From positions 22,288-86,287 of the forward strand of contig VEQP01000011.1 of assembly GCA_018883185.1 (NCBI GenBank): a stretch of DNA of 64,000 nucleotides, given 5' to 3'. The notes beneath the pieces are model-generated. The model made no database searches. It was not told the DNA's origin and saw only the letters and a list, made by a program, of their open reading frames with translations. The translations under genes and the position numbers were made by a program. Below are positions 26,226 through 34,717 of the stretch, in pieces. The stretch comes from Nevskiaceae bacterium. GTDB lineage: Bacteria > Pseudomonadota > Gammaproteobacteria > Steroidobacterales > Steroidobacteraceae. The first letter of the stretch is position 1. The number at the start of each line of letters is the position of its first letter.

Positions 26226-28280
26226 ATGCACAGATCTATCATCTTTCTCTTCATTGCGCTCGCCGTCCTGCAGCCCGTGGGCGCGAGTGAAACCGGTGCC
26301 TCGAGTGCGCTGCAGGAAGTTGTCGTCACCGCCACCTTGCGTCCTCTGCCCGCGCTCGAGTTGCCCGCCAGCGTGACGGTGCTCGAGGAGGGCACGCTGC
26401 GTGCCGCGGGCCTGCAACATTGGCAGGACGTGCTGCCGATGGTGCCCAACCTCAATTGGGCGTCGGGCAGTTCCCGGCCCCGCTATTTCCAGTTGCGCGG
26501 CATTGGCGAGACGGATCAGTGGCAGGGCGCGCCGAACCCTTCGGTCGGTTTCCTGATCGACGGCATGGATTTCTCCGGTATCGGCATGCCGGCGACGTTG
26601 CTCGATTTAGGCCAAGCCGAAGTGCTGCGCGGTCCACAAGGCACCACGCTTGGGGCCAACGCGCTGGCGGGTTTGATCAATCTGTCGACCCGCCGCCCGG
26701 AGCTCGCGCCCGAGTTGAGTCTGCAAGCGAGTGGTGGTGGCGAGGCGACTCGATCACTCGGTGTGGTGGCGGGCGGAGGCCTCGCGGAATCCTCCGAAAC
26801 GGCTTGGCGTGCCGTCATGCAGCGCTTTCGTAGCGATGGCTCGCGGCGCAATTTGACGCTTGATCGCAACGATACCAACGGTTTCGACGAGACGACGCTG
26901 CGCGCCCGACTCGGCACCCGGCTCGGTGAGTCGTGGCGGGCGGATGTGTCTACACTCTGGGTCGATATCGACAATGGCTTCGATGCCTTCGCTATCGACA
27001 ATTCGCGGCGTACCCGTTCGGATGATCCGGGGCGCGACGCGCAACGCTCGCGCGGCGCCTCCGTCACGCTCGTGCGCAGCGGCGAGTCGATCGAGTTTCG
27101 AAGCCAGACGGCGCTGGTCGCGGCGGATATCACGTACTCGTTCGATGGCGACTGGGGTGCCGATCCCGACTACGATTTCACCTCGCGTTTTCTGCGCCAG
27201 CGCGACAGCGTGTCGCAAGACCTGCGATGGTTGTCGAGTGCTGCGCAGGGTGGTTGGAGCTGGCTCGCCGGTCTCTACGGGTTACGCCTGGCAGAGACCA
27301 ACGATCAACTCGATCTCTACGGCGGGGAGGTCTATCGCGCGCTCATCAGCGACTATCGATCTGAGACTGTCGCAGCGTACGGGCAGTTGACCCAAGACTG
27401 GTCCGAGGCGTGGAGTTTGAGCGCTGGCTTGCGCCTCGAGCAGCGCAGCGCCCGGTATCGCGATACCGATGGCAGTGCGTTGTCGCCTGGCGAGAACATG
27501 TACGGTGGCAACGTCTCGTTGCAGTATCGTCCGCGCGCGACTCAAAGAATGTATCTAACCCTGGCGCGCGGCTACAAGGGCGGCGGCTTCAATATTGGCG
27601 CCGCAATCCCCGCGGCACGTCGCGGCTATACCCCCGAGTTGCTGCACAGTGTCGAAGTCGGAGTGAAAGGGCAGGACGACGCGCGTCGCCTCGACTACTC
27701 CGCCGCCGTGTTCTACATGCAGCGCAGTGAGCAGCAGGTGAGCACTTCGGCGCAACTCGATCCCGGCGACCCGCTGTCGTTCATCTACCTCACCGACAAT
27801 GCCGCGCGGGGTGTCAATTGGGGGCTTGAAGCAGCTGCCGCATTCAGGCTCGCTCGTTACTGGAGCATCAGTGGCACGCTCGGCATCCTCAAGACGCGTT
27901 TCGTCGACTATGTCGTCGGCGATCGATCGCTGAACGGCAGGGCGCAGGCACACGCGCCGCAGTATCAAGTGTCGGCGTCGGTGGAGTATCGGCGGCCGCA
28001 AGGTTGGTTCGCTCGAGCCGATGCGCAGCGCGTGGCGGCGTTTTTCTTCAGCGATAGCCACGACCAGCGCTCCGCGCCGTATACGCTGCTCAACCTCAAA
28101 GCCGGATATGCCACGCCGCGTTGGAGCATCGATGTCTGGGTGCGCAACGCCCTGAATGAGACCTACGCGCAGCGGGGATTTTTCTTTGGCAATGAACCAC
28201 CCGACTTCCCCGATAAGCTGTATGTTCAGCAGGCCGACCCGCGAGTGGCGGGCATGACTCTCAACTGGACAGTGCATTGA
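26226..28280 (+). CDS. TonB-dependent outer-membrane receptor, probably for thiamine
   Basis: A 684-residue outer-membrane transporter. It has a Sec signal peptide (cleavage near VGAS/ETG), a TonB box EVVVTA at about residue 30, a plug domain (PASVTVLEEGTLRAAG through GLINLSTRRPELAP) and a C-terminal barrel ending in an aromatic-containing strand (MTLNWTVH). The upstream TPP riboswitch and the downstream pnuT and kinase genes identify thiamine or a derivative as the likely cargo; the protein sequence alone would not. It overlaps pnuT by four bases. Confidence 0.9.
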   Translation: MHRSIIFLFIALAVLQPVGASETGASSALQEVVVTATLRPLPALELPASVTVLEEGTLRAAGLQHWQDVLPMVPNLNWASGSSRPRYFQLRGIGETDQWQGAPNPSVGFLIDGMDFSGIGMPATLLDLGQAEVLRGPQGTTLGANALAGLINLSTRRPELAPELSLQASGGGEATRSLGVVAGGGLAESSETAWRAVMQRFRSDGSRRNLTLDRNDTNGFDETTLRARLGTRLGESWRADVSTLWVDIDNGFDAFAIDNSRRTRSDDPGRDAQRSRGASVTLVRSGESIEFRSQTALVAADITYSFDGDWGADPDYDFTSRFLRQRDSVSQDLRWLSSAAQGGWSWLAGLYGLRLAETNDQLDLYGGEVYRALISDYRSETVAAYGQLTQDWSEAWSLSAGLRLEQRSARYRDTDGSALSPGENMYGGNVSLQYRPRATQRMYLTLARGYKGGGFNIGAAIPAARRGYTPELLHSVEVGVKGQDDARRLDYSAAVFYMQRSEQQVSTSAQLDPGDPLSFIYLTDNAARGVNWGLEAAAAFRLARYWSISGTLGILKTRFVDYVVGDRSLNGRAQAHAPQYQVSASVEYRRPQGWFARADAQRVAAFFFSDSHDQRSAPYTLLNLKAGYATPRWSIDVWVRNALNETYAQRGFFFGNEPPDFPDKLYVQQADPRVAGMTLNWTVH

Positions 28281-28876
28281 TCGACACGGTGTTGCAGTCC
28301 ATCGGCGCATCGCTGCGTGCCGCATCACCCCTCGAGCACGTCGCCTTGTTCGCCGGGCTCGGCTACGCGCTGCTCGCCGTTCGTCGGGATCATCGCGCCT
28401 GGGTCTTTGGTGCGTTGTCTTCGGGTCTGCTGGCGTGGCTCGCCGCGGGTGCGGCGTTGCCGTTGCAGGCGATATTGCAATCACTGTACGTACTGATGGC
28501 GATCTACGGTTTCGTGCGTTGGTCGCGCGAGTCGGCAGGCGCGCGTGCGCTGACCGTGCACCGCTGGCCAATTCGGGCGCACGTTTTGTCGGTGCTGCTG
28601 ATCCTTCTGCTGACGTTGTTGGTGGCGCCGACCCTCGGTCGTTACACGGCAGCGGCATGGCCGTATCTCGATACGCTGGTGACGGGGCTCAGTCTGCTGG
28701 CGACCTGGTTGACCGCACGGGCGGTGCTGGAAAATTGGTTGTATTGGTTCGTCGTCAACCTGTTGTCGATGTTCCTGTACGGATCGCAGGGCCTGGTTTT
28801 CGTGAGCCTGCTCTACGTCGTCTATTTCGTGATCGCCATCGCGGGTTGGCGCGCCTGGCGCCGGGCTATCGCGTGA
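28277..28876 (+). CDS. pnuT: PnuC-family inner-membrane transporter (thiamine, PnuT type)
   Basis: A 199-residue protein with about seven membrane helices. The C-terminal ENWLYWFVVNLLSMFLYGSQGLVFVSLLYVVYFVIAIAGW matches the PnuC family signature. PnuC members carry nicotinamide riboside, thiamine or riboflavin by facilitated diffusion. The riboswitch-controlled operon with a kinase supports thiamine, trapped after uptake by phosphorylation. The start is a TTG inside the receptor stop (TTGA). Confidence 0.88.
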   Translation: MIDTVLQSIGASLRAASPLEHVALFAGLGYALLAVRRDHRAWVFGALSSGLLAWLAAGAALPLQAILQSLYVLMAIYGFVRWSRESAGARALTVHRWPIRAHVLSVLLILLLTLLVAPTLGRYTAAAWPYLDTLVTGLSLLATWLTARAVLENWLYWFVVNLLSMFLYGSQGLVFVSLLYVVYFVIAIAGWRAWRRAIA

Positions 28877-28886
28877 GGGGCTACGT

Positions 28887-29648
28887 TTGACCGGCGTCGC
28901 CGCCCCGCCGCGCCTCAACCGGATCCAACGGCTGAGTGAGGGCGGCTGCGACATCGTGCGTCGACACTGGGTGGCGGATGTCGTCGCGGAGTCTTTGGGT
29001 GCCGATCGGCTCGTCGAACTCACTGCGCAGCGTATGGCGGCCTCGTCGGGTCTTGCGCCGCCTGTGCTGGCCGTGGATTTCGAGGCCGGTTGGATGAGCA
29101 TGCCCTTCATCTCGGGTGTGCAGCTCGGTGCGGATTGGTGGCATGACGAGAGCAGCGCCGCGCCTGTACTCGGACTGCTCGAGGTCTTGCGCGCCCTACC
29201 TGCGGAACAACTTCCGGTGGTTCATTTGGCCGATCGAGCGAGTAGTCTGCAGCGCCGACTCGCGGGGCTTGCGCCAGATGTGGCGCAGCGCTGGGAGCAG
29301 CCACTCGAGCGTTGCATACGCGAGTGGGGGAGCGAGCCTGGGTTGGCGCACCGGGAGCTCGATTGTTTTGTGCATGGCGACGTCTCGACCGACAATCTGC
29401 TGTGCCAGGGCGACGGGCGGCTGGTGCTGCTCGATTTCGAGTACGCCCATCGTGGGCACCGTCTGGAGGATCTGGCGGGGCTCGTGGTCAGCGGCGCGGT
29501 TGAGCCCCGCCGCTGGATGAGCTGGGTGCCGGGGCAGCAGCACATGCTTTTCGCGACCTTGGTTCGGACGAGGACGCTGCTCGATGGCCTCTGGACCGAC
29601 CTGGCACGGGCCATGACTGGAAACGCTGCGGCAGCCCGGGCACACTAG
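28887..29648 (+). CDS. APH/choline-kinase-fold phosphotransferase, probable thiamine kinase
   Basis: A protein of about 253 residues with the aminoglycoside/choline kinase fold. The Brenner motif is FVHGDVSTDNLL (catalytic Asp and Asn) and the metal Asp is in VLLDFEYAHRGHRLEDLAGL. As third gene of a thiamine-riboswitch operon behind pnuT it is best read as a ThiK-like kinase that traps imported thiamine. The TTG start at 28887 is uncertain, as no good ribosome site or ATG is near. Choline kinase is an alternative on sequence alone. Confidence 0.75.
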   Translation: MTGVAAPPRLNRIQRLSEGGCDIVRRHWVADVVAESLGADRLVELTAQRMAASSGLAPPVLAVDFEAGWMSMPFISGVQLGADWWHDESSAAPVLGLLEVLRALPAEQLPVVHLADRASSLQRRLAGLAPDVAQRWEQPLERCIREWGSEPGLAHRELDCFVHGDVSTDNLLCQGDGRLVLLDFEYAHRGHRLEDLAGLVVSGAVEPRRWMSWVPGQQHMLFATLVRTRTLLDGLWTDLARAMTGNAAAARAH

Positions 29649-29681
29649 CGACCCTCCAAGCAGCCGCGTCAGGATTTGCCC

Positions 29682-29996
29682 ATGCCTTTGCTGAAAGTCG
29701 TCGACCGTGACGGTCGCGAGCACGATGTCCCCGCACGCTCCGGTCAGAAGTTGATGGAAACTCTGCGGGAACTCGACTATGGAATCTCGGCGATTTGCGG
29801 CGGCATGTGTTCCTGCGCGACCTGCCACGTCTACATTGATGCCGACTGGGCAGCGAAGATTCCGGCGGCGATGTCGGATGAGCGTGAGCTCATCGCTGAG
29901 TTGTCGCATCATAAGAGCGGCTCACGCCTGTCCTGTCAGATCGAGATGACCGACGCGCTGGATGGCCTGCGCGTGACCATCGCGCCAGACGAGTAA
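29682..29996 (+). CDS. 2Fe-2S ferredoxin (adrenodoxin type)
   Basis: A 104-residue electron carrier. Cluster cysteines follow the C-x5-C-x2-C...C pattern: CGGMCSCATC at the loop and RLSCQI near the C-terminus. CATCHVYID and the acidic AAMSDERELIAE region resemble ferredoxins serving cytochrome P450s and Rieske-type oxygenases. The ATG at 29682 has AGGA upstream and is preferred to the TTG two codons earlier. It starts 34 bases after the kinase. No partner oxygenase is adjacent. Confidence 0.9.
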   Translation: MPLLKVVDRDGREHDVPARSGQKLMETLRELDYGISAICGGMCSCATCHVYIDADWAAKIPAAMSDERELIAELSHHKSGSRLSCQIEMTDALDGLRVTIAPDE

Positions 29997-30016
29997 GCCC
30001 AACGGGGGGGTCTGCC

Positions 30017-30436
30017 ATGGATTGGTTTGTGGTGTTTCTCATCGCGGGAGCGGGCATCGCCGTGTGGCGCATCGTCTATCAGGTGCGCCGTGCTGCCGCC
30101 GTCAAGGTCGATGACTGGGACACGCGGCTGATCGAGCGTTTGCGACGCAGCGGCGCTGACCCATTCCGCCCCGTAGAAGTGGATTTTTTTGTTGCCATGC
30201 CAACGCGCGAGCAGGCCGAACAACTTGCCGCCCAGCTAAGCGCTGAAGGTTATGCGGCCGACGTGCGTGACCTACCTGACAGCGCCGATTTACCCTACAG
30301 CGTGCACGCCCAGCGTGCCTTGCAGCTCAACGCCGACGCCATCCGCTCGATTTCGGGGCGGCTCCGCGAATTAGCGGCGTCAGGCGGTGGTCGGTACGAC
30401 GGCTGGGCCCCCGGTCCGCCGAAGGCGACGAACTGA
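30017..30436 (+). CDS. Membrane-anchored RraB-like domain protein
   Basis: A 139-residue protein: an N-terminal membrane segment (WFVVFLIAGAGIAVWRIVYQV) and a soluble domain with VEVDFFVAMPTREQAEQLAAQLSAEGYAADVRDL followed by YSVHAQRALQLNADAIRSISGRL. That domain resembles the ribonuclease-E-inhibitor RraB fold (DUF695/RraB group). Whether it touches RNase E is unknown; the anchor is unlike E. coli RraB. A GGGG run precedes the ATG. Its stop abuts the gpmA stop with no base between. Confidence 0.65.
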   Translation: MDWFVVFLIAGAGIAVWRIVYQVRRAAAVKVDDWDTRLIERLRRSGADPFRPVEVDFFVAMPTREQAEQLAAQLSAEGYAADVRDLPDSADLPYSVHAQRALQLNADAIRSISGRLRELAASGGGRYDGWAPGPPKATN

Positions 30437-31186
30437 CTAGCGCCGCTCGGTCTGCCGGCGCACCGCGTCAGCGGCCGCCTGAATCGCTGCGGCATCGCCG
30501 AGGTAGCGGCGGCTCACCGGCCGAAGTTGCTCGTCGAGCTCGTAAAGCAGCGGGACGCCGGTCGGAATGTTGAGCTCGACGATCTCTCGCTCCGCGACGT
30601 TGTCGAGCATTTTCACCATGGCACGCAAGCTGTTGCCGTGCGCCGTGACGAGCACGTTACGTCCGGCGCGCAGTTCGACGGCGATGCGCGACTCCCAGAA
30701 TGGCTGCACGCGTGCGAGCGTGTCTTTCAAAGATTCTGTGGCCGGCAGCAGCGCGGGATCGATGCCCGCATAGCGCAAGTCGTGTCGCGGGTGACGCGGG
30801 TCGTCGAGCGCCAGCGCCGGCGGCGGGATGTCGTAGCTGCGGCGCCAGATCTTGACCTGCGCCTCGCCGTGTTTGGCCACCGTTTCGGCTTTATTAAGGC
30901 CCTGTAGTGCGCCGTAATGCCGCTCGTTGAGGCGCCAGCTCCGCTCGACCGGCAGCCACATCCGATCCATTTCGTCCAACATGATCCAAAGCGTACGGAT
31001 GGCTCGCTTGAGCATCGAAGTAAAGGCAACGTCGACGGCGAGTTGCTCACGCAACAGCTCGCGTCCTGCTGCGGCGGCCTCCAGACGACCCTGCGGTGAC
31101 AGGTCGACATCGTGCCAACCTGTGAAAAGATTTTCGACGTTCCAGATGCTCTGGCCGTGACGCACTAGGATCAGTTTGCCGGGCAC
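30437..31186 (-). CDS. gpmA: GpmA, 2,3-bisphosphoglycerate-dependent phosphoglycerate mutase
   Basis: Glycolytic/gluconeogenic mutase of 249 residues. [12 protein letters not shown] holds the phospho-His, [11 protein letters not shown] follows, and the second catalytic His is in [40 protein letters not shown] is the family signature. It stands alone on the minus strand downstream of the sensor kinase. All catalytic motifs are intact. Confidence 0.96.
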   Translation of the reverse strand: MPGKLILVRHGQSIWNVENLFTGWHDVDLSPQGRLEAAAAGRELLREQLAVDVAFTSMLKRAIRTLWIMLDEMDRMWLPVERSWRLNERHYGALQGLNKAETVAKHGEAQVKIWRRSYDIPPPALALDDPRHPRHDLRYAGIDPALLPATESLKDTLARVQPFWESRIAVELRAGRNVLVTAHGNSLRAMVKMLDNVAEREIVELNIPTGVPLLYELDEQLRPVSRRYLGDAAAIQAAADAVRRQTERR

Positions 31187-31225
31187 GATGAGGCCTCCTT
31201 TAGGCGCTGCGAAGCGCCGCGAATG

Positions 31226-32596
31226 CTAACACGCGCGGGGTATTTGGATGCGCACCCGTAGCCCGCAGGGCGTGGCGGGTTCGGCGTGAATCCACCCCTC
31301 GTGGGCGGTGAACACACGACGCGCGATGGCGAGGCCAAGTCCCGTGCCGGTGCTATCGTCGCCCGCGGGCGCAAGGCGAGTGTAGGGCTCGAAAATCCGC
31401 TCGAGCATGTCGCTCGGTACGCCGGGGCCACGATCTTCGATGCTGACCGTCACGATGTCGATCGGTGGCTCACCGAGTGATTGTTCGGATGTGGCGCGGA
31501 TGTCGATGCGGGTGTCGGGCGGTGCATGACGAATGGCATTGCGCAGGATGTTCTCGAAGCCACTGCGTAGCAGCGCCGGGTCACCGACTACAGTTAGATC
31601 AGGGGTTGCCTCCAGCGCCAAAAGCACCTCGCGAGTACCCGCCTCGACCCTTTCGTCTTCAACCAGCGTGTGCAGCAACTCATCGATGCGCAGCAAATGT
31701 TTGGCGCGAATGGGCTCTGCCTCAAGACGCGTGAAGCGCAATACATCGCCGATGGCCTGATTCATGCGCTCGAGTTCGGTGACGATGCGAGCGTGTTCGA
31801 TGGCGGGCAGCGGCTGCTTGCGCTCTGCCAGGGCCAGCGCAGCCTGCAGCCGCGCCAGCGGCGAGCGCAGTTCGTGCGACATGTCCCGCATCAGTTGCTG
31901 CCGTGACGCTAGCAGACGCTCGATGCGCTCGGCCATCCCGTCGACATCCCGCGCGAGCGCTCCGAGTTCGTCGCCGCGTGCCGTGACCGCGGTTGGCGCG
32001 CGCGCGGCCACTTCGCCTTTAGCGACGCTGCGCACGGTGAGTTGCAATTCCCGAATGGGCTTGCCGAGGGCCCGAGCGATCAGTGCGGCCACTACGGCAA
32101 TGACGATCAATGCTGCGGCGAGCAGGGCAATGAGCGTCGCCGCGTTGCCCCAGGGTGCGATGCGCTCAGGCAGCAGAAGGAACGCGTAGCGTGTGCCATC
32201 GGCAGCGACGAGCAGGGGAGCGAGGCGGATCGGACTGAAATTTCGCTCGTCACTGCGCACGGCGGCGAGCACGAAGCGCTCGACGAAGCGTCGATAGTTC
32301 GCAGGCAGTGCCTTGCCGGCGACATCGCGCCCCTCGGCATCGAGGATGTAAAGCACCACGCCGTCGGGAACGGTGCGCGGGTCCGTCATCCATTCGCGCA
32401 GCGCTGAAGGTCCGCCGCTCGCGAGGATCTGCGCGGCATCGCGCCCCAAGGTGCCCTCGCGGGCAAGCAGATAATTTTCCAATTGCTGGGATGCGATCAG
32501 TGCGAGGCTCGCGAGGGCGAGCAGCACGAAGCCGACGATGGCGGCCCCGATGTACACCGCCATGCGCACGTAGAGCCGCGACACTCGTCGCATCAT
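31226..32596 (-). CDS. Sensor histidine kinase, CpxA/OmpR-partner class
   Basis: A 456-residue membrane kinase: helix 1 (about 13-33), a periplasmic sensor region (about 34-140), helix 2 (about 150-172), a HAMP linker, the HisKA domain with DMSHELRSPLARLQ (phospho-His) and a HATPase domain with N-box NILRNAIRHAPP and G-boxes IEDRGPGVP and GTGLGLAIARR. The CpxA-like layout suggests envelope sensing, but the signal is unknown. It overlaps its response-regulator gene by four bases. Confidence 0.9.
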   Translation of the reverse strand: MMRRVSRLYVRMAVYIGAAIVGFVLLALASLALIASQQLENYLLAREGTLGRDAAQILASGGPSALREWMTDPRTVPDGVVLYILDAEGRDVAGKALPANYRRFVERFVLAAVRSDERNFSPIRLAPLLVAADGTRYAFLLLPERIAPWGNAATLIALLAAALIVIAVVAALIARALGKPIRELQLTVRSVAKGEVAARAPTAVTARGDELGALARDVDGMAERIERLLASRQQLMRDMSHELRSPLARLQAALALAERKQPLPAIEHARIVTELERMNQAIGDVLRFTRLEAEPIRAKHLLRIDELLHTLVEDERVEAGTREVLLALEATPDLTVVGDPALLRSGFENILRNAIRHAPPDTRIDIRATSEQSLGEPPIDIVTVSIEDRGPGVPSDMLERIFEPYTRLAPAGDDSTGTGLGLAIARRVFTAHEGWIHAEPATPCGLRVRIQIPRAC

Positions 32597-33327
32597 GCGA
32601 CGTTTCCACCCTTTCGTTTTCCGTCTGCGCGCAGTACGTCGAGCACATAACCATGCCCCCGAAGACTGCGAATCTCCGCGCCGTCAGCGCCCGCCATGGT
32701 CAGTTTGCGGCGTAATTTGCTGACCAGCGAGTCGATGCTGCGATCGTAAGGTTCCAACGGGCGGCCTACGGCCACTTCGGTAAGTTCCGCACGCGAGAGC
32801 ACTTCGCCCTGACGCTGCAGCAAAGTTTCGAGCACCCGTAATTCCGTCGCGGTCAGCGGCACCACGCGGTCCGCCACCCGTACTTCGCGACGTTTGGCAT
32901 GCAGCACGAGATTGCCAAACCCTGCGTTGTCCTCTTGCGCAGCAATGGCCGTGACAAGGCTGCGCTTGAGTACGGCGCGAACACGCGCAGCAAGTTCGAG
33001 TGGGTTGAAGGGTTTGGGCAGGTAGTCATCGGCACCCGCTGTGAGGCCTGCGATCCGATCCTGTTCCTCGCCCCGAGCAGTCAACATGATGACGGGTACC
33101 GCGTGGCTTTGTCGCAGGCGGCGCAAGGTTTCGAAACCATCGATCCCGGGCAGACCGACATCGAGCACGACGAGATCGATCGGCCGGCGCGGTAGCTCGG
33201 CCAAGGCTTGCTCACCGCTGCTGGCGGTAGCGACCTCGAAGCCTTGCATCTCGAGATACTCGAGGAGCATGGCCGCGAGCGTGCGGTCATCATCGACGAT
33301 CAATAATTGGGGCGCGGGTGCGGCCAT
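32593..33327 (-). CDS. OmpR-family response regulator, CpxR-like
   Basis: A 244-residue regulator with an N-terminal receiver (acidic D12-D14, phospho-acceptor D56 in VLDVGLPG, conserved Thr and Lys in MLTARG and LPKPF) and a C-terminal winged helix (LTATELRVLETLLQRQGEVLSRAEL, IDSLVSKLRRKL). It is encoded upstream of and coupled to the kinase gene. The Cpx-like C-terminus (AVGRPLEPYDRSIDSLVSKLRRKL) is recognisable. Targets are not evident. Confidence 0.92.
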   Translation of the reverse strand: MAAPAPQLLIVDDDRTLAAMLLEYLEMQGFEVATASSGEQALAELPRRPIDLVVLDVGLPGIDGFETLRRLRQSHAVPVIMLTARGEEQDRIAGLTAGADDYLPKPFNPLELAARVRAVLKRSLVTAIAAQEDNAGFGNLVLHAKRREVRVADRVVPLTATELRVLETLLQRQGEVLSRAELTEVAVGRPLEPYDRSIDSLVSKLRRKLTMAGADGAEIRSLRGHGYVLDVLRADGKRKGGNVA

Positions 33328-33337
33328 GTTCGCAGGC

Positions 33338-34699
33338 TTAACGCGGTAGCGTGGCGAGACCGACGCGCCGTGCGCGGTAAAGCGCGAGCGCAGTCAGCCC
33401 AGCTGCCAGCGCCAGCAGAGCAAGACCTGCCTGCAGCAGATAACCCGCGGCCAGCGCCGCCAACACGAACGTGTAGAGCAACGCCTCAAGCGGGCCGATG
33501 GCAATGAAGGCCATGCCGTAATCGGCCAGCACGCGCGTCTCGCCACGTGGGTCCGCGACCCGCAGCAGCGCCACGCCGAAGGCGATGGTGCCAGTGTTCC
33601 AGCCGTAGGTGAATATCGCGGATTCGAACCATCGAGCACCGAAAACTCGCGGCGCCACAAGCAACAGCCAGCCTACACAGATCGCAAGGCCAAGCAACGA
33701 GAACACGGCCAGCGGCAGCGCGTACTCGAGCACGATCTGCACATTGATCGAGGCGATGCCGAAGGCGACAAGATAGTCCGAGCACAAGCCGCCGATCCGG
33801 CCGATCAGCTGTGCATCGATGTATTCGCCAACGCATTGCCCGCGCAGTCTCAGGCGATCGAATACGCTCTGCACCAGCCAGCCGAGCAACATGGCGATGC
33901 CAAAGGCGGGCAGCACGAAATTGGCGGGTAGCCACTCGCGAAGGCTAGGCAGTAGTGCCATCGCGGCACCATAGATGCCGAGTACCAGAGCCACGTGCCA
34001 CGCCAGCGACTCGAGCGCCATGCCATTGACGGTGGCGCGGCCTAGCGAGTGCTGTTGTTCCGCAGGCATGAAACTCTGACCCTGGTGATCTTGTGCGGCC
34101 GAGCTGCCGGAATCACCGGTCGCAATCCAGCCGCGGCGGCGCGCGAGGTTAATGAGTGTGAGACCACCGAACACGGCACAGCAAATGCCCACCGTCGCGA
34201 AGGTGAAGCCGACGCTGCGCGCAGCCTCCCATCCGGGTAACGCCTCGGCATAGAGCGCTGCGGTACCGTGACCACCCGCGAAACCCGCGGGCAGCATGAC
34301 GATGAACTCCGGCCGCAGGTCGACAAATACGACGGCGAGCAGTGCTACCCCTAAGCAAATGACGAGGCCGTACTGCATGACCTCGGAGGCGAGGTTGTAG
34401 AGAAAGGAAGTACTGCTGTGCCGCCATACGGCGCCCCGCGCAGCGCGCGGTCGGTGGCCGAGCAGCAAGGTTGCAAACAGCAGCGTGATGAGTACGCCCG
34501 GATAACCGAGCAACAACGGCGCGCCGTCCGCATCGCGCGAGAAGGGCAGCAGGTCGAAACCGCCCGGGCCAAGCGCCAACGCCAGCAGGCCCGCGACCAT
34601 CGACGAGGGGATGAGGTAGCGTGACAGCGGCCGGATGGACGCGCGCAGCAGTTGCGCCAGCACGAGCAGGGCAGAGACGAGTGCGATGTCGGTCAGCAT
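33338..34699 (-). CDS. GltS-like sodium/glutamate symporter
   Basis: A 453-residue polytopic protein with about ten membrane helices in two halves. RYLIPSSMVAGLLALALGP near the N-terminus and PAGFAGGHGTAALYAE are typical of the GltS sodium/glutamate symporter family; the second half has a matching re-entrant-loop region around YGWNTGTIAFGVALLR. The loop between the halves (about 195-215) is polar. It lies between the two-component system and a serine hydrolase gene. The substrate is assigned by family only. Confidence 0.75.
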   Translation of the reverse strand: MLTDIALVSALLVLAQLLRASIRPLSRYLIPSSMVAGLLALALGPGGFDLLPFSRDADGAPLLLGYPGVLITLLFATLLLGHRPRAARGAVWRHSSTSFLYNLASEVMQYGLVICLGVALLAVVFVDLRPEFIVMLPAGFAGGHGTAALYAEALPGWEAARSVGFTFATVGICCAVFGGLTLINLARRRGWIATGDSGSSAAQDHQGQSFMPAEQQHSLGRATVNGMALESLAWHVALVLGIYGAAMALLPSLREWLPANFVLPAFGIAMLLGWLVQSVFDRLRLRGQCVGEYIDAQLIGRIGGLCSDYLVAFGIASINVQIVLEYALPLAVFSLLGLAICVGWLLLVAPRVFGARWFESAIFTYGWNTGTIAFGVALLRVADPRGETRVLADYGMAFIAIGPLEALLYTFVLAALAAGYLLQAGLALLALAAGLTALALYRARRVGLATLPR

Positions 34700-34717
34700 G
34701 ACTGCAGGCTCATGTGA

